Shown here one piece after another: positions 55,946-64,000 of a stretch of 64,000 bases of DNA. Positions within the stretch are counted from its first letter, which is position 1. Each line of letters starts with the position of its first letter. The notes below the pieces were generated by a model. That model saw nothing but the letters and a program-made list of their open reading frames with translations. It made no database searches and was not told the DNA's origin. The DNA is from Macrostomum hystrix (Eukaryota > Platyhelminthes > Macrostomidae), in assembly GCA_950097015.1 (NCBI GenBank), contig CATNEN010000032.1, positions 930,001 through 994,000 on the forward strand, written 5' to 3'. The translations under genes were made by a program, and so were the position numbers.

Positions 55946-56893
55946 TCTGCCCGCCTTGAGATGGTCAGAGCTTGACGCCTAAGCTAAAAATAAATTGCGC
56001 CAAGTATCCAGCAGACTCGCGGGCATTGTGAAGCTTTGGGCGGGCCTGTGGCTTCCGCTTCCCTCCTCGTTTAGTACACTTTAACAAATAATAAATTGTC
56101 AAAGCGTGTCATTGTACTGTGCTCTTTGCCTCACCCCCTCTTGTCTTCAGGCCTTGCTTGCGTGACCTCCTTGTGTACCTCTCAGTCGAAGCTAAGCAGT
56201 GGCTGCTATTTTTTACAAGGGCAATATCCCCACATTTCTGACTTAATCCCGAGCTGGGAGAGTTTGCGAATCAGTTTTCCTGGACAATTCAGTCAGTCAT
56301 TTAAAATTGAAATCAAATCAAAGCAGTTTTCTGTTTAAAAAAATAAATTCTACACTTCGCTAGTGTCCATGGATTGATTGTTTTACCAAGCCACGCTTAT
56401 CATTGTGTTAGTTTTATTTCTTCCAGCTTATGGTGAAAGTTTAGGATATAAATTACTAATTTTAGTAGCTGAAGATTCTTGTGCTTTATCAAATAAAACT
56501 GCAAAGCTTCAAGCACTCTGTGTCCGAAATAATGTTACTTCAATATAGGCAGAAATACAGAGTATAGTGTAGAATATTAAATTAAATGTCGGCGGATTCG
56601 AACTTCGGATCGCACTTTATAGAGATTAATGGACTAGAAATGACACCCTACCCAGCTGGGCCAGATGTACAGCCAGTGGTACAGCCAATCAGCTCTTCAG
56701 TCCACGGACTGGGAGTGAAGCCTACGTAGCCCTTAGTTAGCCAAAAACTTAAAGCGAGTGACCGGGGTACTATCTAAGAATGCTGCCTGGAACTTTACTT
56801 TATAGGACCTAGGACACGGCTGAGTGCAAATTCAAATAATCTGATAATCCTTTCGACTCATTCCATTGCAATATCTGTTCATTTATATTCCAG
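55946..56893. other. Spacer or upstream intron of the coiled-coil gene
   Basis: No exon recognised. It contains the SINE-like relic at 56585-56700 and ends in the acceptor TATATTCCAG at 56893, so at least its 3' end is intron. Confidence 0.45.
56585..56700 (-). mobile_element. Possible tRNA-derived SINE relic
   Basis: On the minus strand it has CCGAAGTTCGAATCCGCCGA (a good B box) next to GGGTAGGGTGTCATTTCTAG. The anticodon arm is not intact. It resembles the elements at 15940 and 21935 only in the B-box region. Confidence 0.35.
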
Positions 56894-59800
56894 TACTCAA
56901 ACGTAAGCCGAGAGCAGCTGCTCCAGGCGCTGTTTCGCGCCAAGGGCATTGTGCTGGAGTGCAACGAAATCCTGCACGCCTACAGGTAATGCTGGCCGCT
57001 TAAAGTAACAGTTGTAGTTTTTTTGTTCGGATAAAATATAGATTTGCATTTGGTCGTGAGTTCGAGTTCCGATCGATGCAAGCAGTAGGTCATAAGTTCG
57101 AGTCCCAATCGATGCTAGCAGTAGGTCGTGAGTTCGACTCCCGTTCGATACTAGCAGTAGGTCGTGAGTTCGAGTTCCGAACAGTGCAAGCAGTAGGTCT
57201 TGAGTTCGAGTCTTGTCATTTCTCCATGCGTTCGAGTCTTGATTGCTGCAAATATTATATAGGCATTGTATAGGGTCTGGTCACCAATATTCCAGCATAG
57301 AAAGTGATTTAATAGATAAAAAAGTAAAGTATCTCAATATCTGTCTCACTGCCTCGCGTTCGCCCGCAGAGAAAAATGCGATCGAGTGTCCAAGCTCGAG
57401 TGCGAGGTTGCCCGACTTCGCCGTGGCGATTCGTCGTCTGCGGCGGACCCGGCCGCGGCAGCCCCGCGCGGCCAGCACCTGAGCGCCGCCTTGGCCAACG
57501 CCCAGTTCGAGGCCGAGAAGCGCCAGCTGCAGCTGGAGCTGCGCGCTGCTGGCGAAGAATTGCTCGAGCTGCGGCTGGCCAATCGGGACCTTCGGCTGGC
57601 GCTGGAGAAGCGGTGCGACTGTCGAACTGTTGGCGTCCAGACGCGGATGAAGCTATTAAAGAGGACCGCGCGAACGCCTTCGCCGCCTAAGACACAGCGG
57701 CGCGGTCGAAAACCGAAAACGGCTTTGCCTCCCCCGTCGTCAGCATCTTCTTGCTCTTCTACATCTTCGTGCTCTTCTACGTCTTCTTCAGATGAAGAAT
57801 TCGAGACTGTACAACAGCGCCCTGCGTCGCCTTCGCCGTCATCGCTGCCGCGGCCCCCCGCTAAACAACAGCAGCAGCAGCAGAGGGGCAAGCCAGCCTT
57901 TGGAGCATCCAGGTTGACTCCGACAGCGGCGGAGCCACAAATTCTCGAAGCCGCCGAGGTTGCTGCGCCGTTAGAAACTAATAATAATAGCGACGAGTCG
58001 TTGGTCGTGTCCACTAGAAGGCGGAGTCTGCGAAGCTACAGTCAGCGAGCAGTGCCCGCTGTGATTTCATCATCTCCTGTCAAATCGCTGCCTTCGCCAA
58101 AGTCGCAGCCAGCGCCGCCGCTAGCGCCGCAGCCAGCGCCGTCGCTAGCGCCGCAGCCAGCTCAGCCGCCTGTGGAGAAGGACGCGCCACCAGCCGCTGA
58201 GCAGGAGCCCGCAGACCTGTCCGATTTCGGCTTCGATCCGGACGCTTTGGCGGCCGAGTCGGCGCTATTCGCCGATATTCCGGCCATGGCCCAGTCTCTG
58301 CTGCGCGAGTTGAACTCGTCTAATTTTATTTCGCCACCACCACAGCAGGCGGCCATGGATGAGGAGGATGACGATGCTGAGCCGGCTGAGAAGCGGCAGA
58401 AACTGGACGCCCAGACTGACGAAGCCCAAGCTTCTAGGCAGGAAGAAAAAGCCGAGTTAGTGGCAACCGCAGCCAGCCAGCCGCTAGTGCTTGACGAATT
58501 GGAGCAGTCCATTGCTTATCGAGCAGTTTCAGCTAAGCTGGGCCCAGAGTGGCGCCCCGATGCGCTAGCCGCTTGGGTGGTCTTCTTGACCAAGGCGTTG
58601 CCACCTGCTCCTTTGGAGCCCATCGACGACTTTGTTGATCATCATCAGACAATCTCAGATTTGGCTGCCAAAAGTGAGTCTGAAAACCGACAGAGATCCG
58701 ATTTAGAGGATGTGACTAACTCAACTCCAGGAGAAGACACTAGAAAGAAAGCTGATGAAGCTGAAAATACAGTCGCAGAGGATGCTGATGACAAAAGGAA
58801 TGCGAAGACAAAAGCAGAACCAAATAAAAGCAAGGCGGAAGAAAATTATGCAGTGAAAGCGCTAACAGAAGCTGATGCTCAGAGAGAAGCAGAGGCGGAA
58901 CCGGAGGCTGCAGTCATAAAGAAATCAGAAACGGAAGCCAGGAAGAAAGCGGAAGCGGAAGCCAGGAAGAAAGCGGAAACGGAAGCCAGGAAGAAAGCGG
59001 AAGCGGAGGCCAGGAAGGAAGCGGAAGCGGAGGCCAGGAAGGAAGCGGAAGCGGAAGCCAGGAAGAAAGCGGAAGCGGAAGCCATCAAGAAAGCGGAAGC
59101 GGAAGCCAGGAAGAAAGCGGAAGCGGAAGCCAGGAAGAAAGCGGAAACGGAAGCCATCAAGAAAGCGGAAGCGGAAGCCAGGAAGAAAGCGGAAGCGGAA
59201 GCCAGGAAGAAAGCGGAAACGGAAGCCAGGAAGAAAGCGGAAGCGGAAGCCAGGAAGAAAGCGGAAACGGAAGCCAGGAAGAAAGCGGAAGCGGAGGCCA
59301 GGAAGGAAGCGGAAGCGGAGGCCAGGAAGGAAGCGGAAGCGGAGGCCAGGAAGGAAGCGGAAGCGGAAGCCAGGAAGAAATCGGAAGCGGAAGCCAGAAA
59401 GAAAGCGGAAGCGGAAGCCAGGAAGAAAGCGGAAGCGGAGGCCAGGAAGGAAGCGGAAGCGGAAGCCAGGAAGAAAGCGGAAGCGGAGGCCAGGAAGGAA
59501 GCGGAAGCCAGGAAGAAGGCGGAAGCGGAGGCCAGGAAGAAAGCGGAAGCGGAAGCCAGGAAGAAAGCGGAAGCGGAATCGGAAGCAATAAAAAATGCGG
59601 AGGCGGAAATGGAATCCGACGCCAAGATGACAGCAGTAGCTGAGAGGCAAGGAAAAACACGTGCTAAGAGAAAAGCGAAAACAGAAGCAAGCGCCAAGAA
59701 GACAGTGGAAGCAGAAGTAGGTGCTAATCACAAAGAAGAAGCGGAGTCTCTGGAGTCCAGGCTAGCCCGGCTTGCAAGTTGCAAGCCACTCGACTCTGAG

Positions 59801-60157
59801 CAGCTGCTGGCCATCCTACCAGAAGTGCAACGCCGTTTCGAATCTGGCAGCTCAGACGCCGAAACCAGCAGCCAAAACTTGACGCTGATGTCGACGCTCA
59901 GTCAGCTCGTCGTTGGCGAAGGCGACCACTCGGCAGGCATGGACAAGGTACGCAGGTCGGCCCTGCTCTGCCTGCTCTCGGCTGGCTGGCTGGACCCCAG
60001 GCTGTGCGTGCAGACCGCCCTCCGCTGGGCAGACATTTGGGAGCCGCGGTCGGACGATCCAGCGCTGGTTCCTGTGCAACAATTTCTAATGCTGCACCCG
60101 CTTGTGCTGTCAGACCTGCTGCAAACCCAGCCGTTCCCTCCGGCACTGTTCAGCTGA
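56894..60157 (+). CDS. Unrecognised coiled-coil protein with long Lys/Ala/Glu repeat (5' end not found)
   Basis: Two exons, 56894-56985 and 57370-60157 (TACAG|GTAATG, CCCGCAG|A, phase 2), encode at least 959 residues. The 5' exon is preceded by an acceptor, so earlier coding sequence is missing from my model. The first ~130 residues are a predicted coiled coil (REQLLQALFRAKGIVLECNE, CDRVSKLECEVARLR, QLQLELRAAGEELLELRL). A Ser/Pro-rich, basic stretch and an acidic segment (QKLDAQTDEAQ) follow. About 27 copies of an AEARKKAE-type octapeptide come next (58920-59575). The conserved-looking C-terminus reads LDSEQLLAILPEVQRRFESG, DKVRRSALLCLLSAGWLDP, VQQFLMLHPLVLSDLL. I do not recognise the family; the C-terminal helical domain is the best handle. 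Nuclear location is inferred from basic Ser/Pro stretches. Confidence 0.72.
57050..57240. repeat. 36-bp array of pol III B-box-like units in an intron
   Basis: Five diverged copies of GCAGTAGGTCGTGAGTTCGA then GTCCCGATCGATGCTA. Each carries a near-consensus B box (GAGTTCGAGTCCC, GAGTTCGACTCCC, GAGTTCGAGTTCC). It lies in the intron 56986-57369 of the coiled-coil gene. No A box accompanies the units. Confidence 0.85.
58920..59575 (+). repeat. 24-bp coding tandem repeat
   Basis: About twenty-seven copies of GAAGCCAGGAAGAAAGCGGA plus AGCG, encoding the octapeptide EARKKAEA with EARKEAEA and EAIKKAEA variants. One unit is shortened near 59500. The nucleotide variants recur in blocks, indicating duplication of multi-unit segments. 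The protein would form a long charged single alpha-helix or coiled coil. Confidence 0.93.
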
Positions 60158-61241
60158 TGCTTGCAACTTCATCTAGACTTTTAACTAAACCTTTTGCGAG
60201 TGCTCCTTCAGATTTCCTTGATTGTTTCCTTCTTAATGGTCCTAATTCGATGTTATAATTCTATTTAAATCTGCAATATTGCAGTCCAAATCCCTAAATA
60301 TACTAACGAAGTCCCTTATAATCCTATTTAAATCCCTTAAATTCGATCTAAATCCCTTAAAATCCTACTTAAATCACTTAATATCCTATTTAAATCCCTT
60401 AAAATCCTACTTAAATCCCTTAAAATCCTACTTAAATCCCTTAAAATCCTACTTAAATCACTTAATATCCTATTTAAATCCCTTAAAATCCTACTTAAAT
60501 CACTTAATATCCTATTTAAATCCCTTAAAATCCTACTTAAATCCCTTAAAATCCTACTTAAATCCCTTAAAATCCTACTTAAATCCCTTAAAATCCTACT
60601 TAAATCCCTTAAAATCCTACTTAAATCCCTTAAAATCCTACTTAAATCCCTTAAAATCCTATTGAATTCTCTTAAAATCCAATTTAAATCCCTTGTAATT
60701 TGATCTAAATCCCTTAAAATCTAATTCAAATCCCTTACAATTCGATCTAAATCCCATATAATCCCTTATTTTTCGAATCTTTAGATTCGATACAAAACTC
60801 AAAATCCCACCCCAAATCCTACTGTACTGTGCTCCTGCTGCATTTTCTACGTGTTAAATTATTTTCATTCCTGCGCTATTTTATATATCAAAATTCTACA
60901 ATCAACAATGAGTTCTACTCGTATTTTGTCATTCGTGTAAAAATCCACGTAAAAAGTAAGAAAACAGCAGGCATGACCTTCATAATGCGCAGTTGCGCAC
61001 TGATTTGACTTTCGATCATGGAGGACATAAAACGTTTTTTTGAATAAACTTTTCAAGCTGTCATTTTCTTTCTTGTCTTTAGACTTGTTGTATTTCTTGT
61101 ATTTCTTGTATTTCTTGTATTTCTTGTTTTTAATTTTTATCACAAAAATGATATTCAATGTTCGAGTATTATTTATAATCTTACTAAATATATCTTCAAC
61201 TGCTTTATAATTGCAGTAGACCTTCATTGCTGAGATTCGCT
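60158..61241. other. Intergenic spacer between two plus-strand genes
   Basis: Contains the 21-bp array (60285-60780) and a short GTATTTCTT repeat (61088-61130). A splice-acceptor-like TATAATTGCAG ends at 61216, 25 bp before the next ATG. It could be a 5' UTR intron acceptor or, in a flatworm, a trans-splicing site. Confidence 0.45.
60285..60780. repeat. 21-bp minisatellite downstream of the coiled-coil gene
   Basis: More than twenty copies of AAATCCCTTAAAATCCTACT plus T, with TCACTTAATATCCTATT variants and diverged edges. The unit is a multiple of three, hence the SYLNPLK-type open frame. Confidence 0.94.
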
Positions 61242-63570
61242 ATGCTCAACTGCTGGCCAGACAATGACCAGCAGCAGCAGCCGTCAGCGTCCACTTCATC
61301 GTCGCCAGCTTCGGCTTTGACCGTCTCCTTAGTCGGCAGTCCACTGGGCCGAGTTCAACGCCACCTGGAGTGCAGCGTCTGCCTCGAGCTGCTCTCCGAC
61401 CCTCGCCAGCTGCCCTGTCAGCACACCTTCTGTCACGGATGCCTGCTCAGGCTGGCCGCGGCCGCCGCTTCCGACGCTGCCGCGGCCGCTGCAGCCGCCG
61501 GTGTCAGCCGGCTGACTGGCGGCGTCGCCATCCGCTGTCCGGTGTGCCGTCGGGCTCACCCGGTTCAACAGTCGAGCTCGGCTGCCATCGGCTTTCCTAG
61601 AAACCTGCTGGCCGGCTGCTTGCTGGACAGTCTGGCCCAGTGCTGCTCGTGCGACTCGGACACTCTTGCCAGCAATGCCTGCCCGGGCTGCGGCCGCACT
61701 CTATGCCAGGCGCACTTTCTCAGGCATATCGACTTTGTCGGCGATAGCCTAAAATGTGGCTTGAAGAGCTCTTCCACTTCCGTTGCTCCCGATGCTCATT
61801 CTGCTGCTTCTATGCCGAATGCGCCGAATCTGCGAGCTCTGCTGACAGAGTTGGAGAGTGAGTGCCGCAGTTTGTCTTTGGGCGGTGGAGGCGGCAGTTT
61901 AGTTATGTCCGATCCCTCCGATCAGCAGCTGGTGTCCAGGTGCGCCAAGCAGCTATTGGCTCTTCTAGGTGGGCAGGCTGGTTCCACCGGTGGATTTCTT
62001 GGTGTCAACGGAACTCTGCTCAACGGCCTGCCATCGCCGCTACCCGGTCAATTGCAGATGGGTATCAGGCGCAAGGACTGGCTGGCTGTGCGGCAGGTGA
62101 GAGAGAAGAACCCAATGAAAAGAATGTTCGCTTCTAAATCTTCGCGTACCTCAGTACTTGTGTACCTAAAAGTGTGCCAGTACGTAGGTACGTAGGTGCT
62201 TGCGTAACCAAGTACTTGTGTACCTAAAAGTGCGCCAGTACGTAGGTGCTTGCGTACCTAAGTACTTGTGTACCTAAAAGTGTGCCAGTACGTACGTGCT
62301 TGCGTACCCAAGTACGAGTACTTGTGTACCTTAAAGTGTGCCAGTACGTAGGTGCTTGCCTACCCAAGTACTTGCGTACCTAAAAGTGTGCGAGTACGTA
62401 GGTGCTTGCGTACCTAAGTACTTGTGTACGTAAAAGTGCGCTAATACGTAGTAGCTCGCTTACCCATCTACTCTTGAAGTTGATTCGGAATTCGACATAA
62501 TACTTGCCAATTTAACTAGTCCTGTACTACTACATTTATTTCTTGCATTCTCACTAAATTGCTAGAAAAAAATCTTCCCAATAAATACTTCAATTTATCA
62601 AAGACAGGCGGGCTTAGCGCTTTTATGCATAGTTGCTTACCCATCTCACGCTTATCCGCAGTCCGGTCCCAGTCAGCCACTGATGCACCCATGCCACTCG
62701 GAGCCCTGGGACGTGGCCCTGGTGCGCCACACCCAGACTCTGTACTATTGCCCGTCGGCGTCTGTGTGCAACGCCCTCCGGCGTCACCGACCAGATCACA
62801 GCTGGCGCCGCTTGCCCCGCACCCTGCTTTACTGTTCCCATGACAACGGTGAGCTCGAACTCCTCGCCTGCGGTGTCGGCGGCGACTCAGATTCAACTGT
62901 CGCTCCGTTGACCCGAGTCCAGCTTGGCCATCGTCAGCGCCTGGCTCTGCACTATCAGGAGCGGGGCGAGCTGCTGCTGCTGGCTAACTGGCAGCACAGC
63001 CGCGTGCACGTCTGCAACCTGGCCCTGGACTGCGTGCGCCTCATCACCGGCCTGCTGCACCCGCGCGGCCTCTGCGTTGATCCGCTGAGAGCCTTGCTCT
63101 ACGTCACCAACTCTTGCGTGTGCAACCTGGACGTCTACTGCTGCGACACCTATCGGCACTGTCGGACTCTGCGTCACGCCGAATTTCGCGATCTTCACTC
63201 CGTCTGTTGCCATGGCGACCGATTGTTTGTTAGCGACACCGGCGCCAATTGCGTCTTCGCTTTCTCGGCCGGCGATCCAACCAGGGTCATGCAGCGCTAC
63301 CGGCTTGACTGCCCCGGCTTCCTCTGCGTTGACTGGGAGGGCTGCCTCTACGTTGCCTGCGGCCCGGGACAGCACACCGTGGCCGTGATCGACTCGGCCG
63401 CCGAACAGCAGCAGCAGCAGCAGCTGCCTCTGCTTGCCATGCTGGGCTGCGAAAAGAGCTCCGAGCTTGGCCGCTTCCGGCTGGTTCGAGGCCTCGCCTG
63501 CCTTGACCATTGGAACTGCCTCTGTGTGTGCGACTTTGGCAATCGGCGTCTGCAGTTTTTTTATTTTTGA
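61242..63570 (+). CDS. TRIM-NHL-like RING protein (587 aa, 2 exons)
   Basis: Likely E3 ubiquitin ligase and/or RNA-binding regulator of the TRIM-NHL type. Exons 61242-62096 and 62662-63570 (CGGCAG|GTGAGA, ATCCGCAG|TCC, phase 0). A RING finger occupies residues ~43-110 (CSVCLELL, LPCQHTFCHGC, IRCPVCRR), with an Ala-rich insertion between its zinc ligands. A degenerate B-box-like cluster follows (CCSCDSD, ACPGCGRTLCQAHFLRH). The second exon is a beta-propeller of NHL-type repeats (HPRGLCVDPLRALLYVTN, LHSVCCHGDRLFVSDTGANC, PGFLCVDWEGCLYVACG, VRGLACLDHWNCLCVCDFGN), unusually rich in Cys. A run of six Gln lies at ~63408. No clear coiled coil or filamin domain is seen between the parts. The exact TRIM-NHL subfamily is unassigned. 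Confidence 0.8.
62140..62460. repeat. ~50-bp minisatellite in the TRIM-NHL intron
   Basis: Six or so copies of GTACTTGTGTACCTAAAAGT then GTGCCAGTACGTAGGTGCTT then GCGTACCCAA, inside intron 62097-62661. Each unit is dense in GTAC/TACGTA palindromes. A similar GTACCTAAGTACG-rich stretch lies downstream at 63730-63870, so the same sequence type occurs on both sides of the second exon. Confidence 0.88.
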
Positions 63571-64000
63571 CCTACTATACAAATGCAAAAGTTCATTTTT
63601 CTAGCAATTATGCATGCATAACTTAAGCCCTTCGATACTAAAATTCGCGCGACCGAAGTTAAACTGTGTTAATGTCCTCCTGTACCCAAATATTTCTGTA
63701 CCAAAATTGTATTAAAGTAAAACCTACACAAGAACGCCCGCACCCAGGTGCGCGCGAACCCAGCTACACCCGTACCTAAATTTGTCCATACCTAAGTACA
63801 CCCGTAATTAAGTTCGCTCGTACATGAGTGCGCCCGTACGTAAGTACGCCCGTACTTAAGTGCGCCCGTACTCATAATTTTTTGGGTACTTTTGCCTTCA
63901 GGGGCGCCAACTTTTAGCCCAGTAATGCAGAGACCAGCATGGATCAAAGTGAGCAAATAAAAAAGGCACGCGTTTTATTTTCGTGTCCTGGAATTTTTTT
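63571..64000 (+). other. 3' flank of the TRIM-NHL gene
   Basis: 3' UTR-like sequence with a degenerate CGTACCTAAGT/CGCCCGTAC repeat at ~63730-63870. An AATAAA hexamer at 63956-63961 is a candidate polyadenylation signal. Confidence 0.45.

Noticed and set aside
55102-55959. Cys-rich plus-strand frames (SVCSGCLSVLGVCLFW)
   Set aside because: Translation of a 17-bp array in all three frames; no start context or splice support.
57346-59731. Minus-strand frames opposite the coiled-coil gene, up to 272 codons
   Set aside because: Shadows of the 24-bp coding repeat; the plus strand has the splice-consistent frame.

Overview
The window reads as animal nuclear DNA. It has multi-exon genes with GT-AG introns, metazoan protein families (melatonin-receptor-like GPCR, MORC2, NALF1/NLF-1, TRIM-NHL), two large DNA transposons, and an exceptional load of minisatellites. 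Fast-evolving proteins, Ala/Gln/Ser-rich exons and array-filled introns make a free-living flatworm (Macrostomum-like) my best guess. That is inference; nothing here proves the species.

Layout. 0.4-1.75 kb: a 32-bp minisatellite. 2.3-3.3 kb: a small inverted-repeat element. 3.4-4.4 kb: a low-complexity coding region. 5.7-10.9 kb (+): a five-exon melatonin-receptor-like GPCR in which every intron holds a different tandem array. 11.4-13.1 kb: a 19-bp array. 13.15-15.93 kb: a complete DNA transposon with ~147-bp terminal inverted repeats (TIRs) and a 6-bp target duplication. It encodes a RAG1-N-terminus-like zinc protein and a RAG1/Transib/Chapaev-like transposase, and both ends begin with CACAGTG, the V(D)J heptamer. 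17.7-24.3 kb (-): a nine-exon MORC2 gene with a hAT MITE in an intron. 25.4-34.9 kb: a 9.46-kb Mutator-like element with a perfect 9-bp target duplication that encodes a PHD-OTU-MULE transposase and perhaps a second, minus-strand protein. 34.9-39.8 kb: AT-rich gene-free DNA with a small MULE-like MITE. 41.5-53.7 kb (+): a three-exon NALF1/FAM155/NLF-1 homologue whose two introns hold at least six arrays. 56.9-60.2 kb (+): the 3' part of an unrecognised coiled-coil gene with a long KKAEAEAR-type repeat. 61.2-63.6 kb (+): a two-exon RING/NHL (TRIM-NHL-like) gene.

How things fit. The host genes are unrelated single-copy loci, not an operon. NALF1/NLF-1 supports the NALCN sodium-leak channel, MORC2 is a chromatin-silencing ATPase, and the GPCR and TRIM-NHL protein are signalling and ubiquitin/RNA-regulatory factors. 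The most notable items are the RAG1-related transposon with RSS-like ends, the MULE with proteolytic and PHD domains, and the private minisatellites of the large introns. Splice joints were assigned by eye from GT/AG signals, phase and family alignment. No expression data were available.
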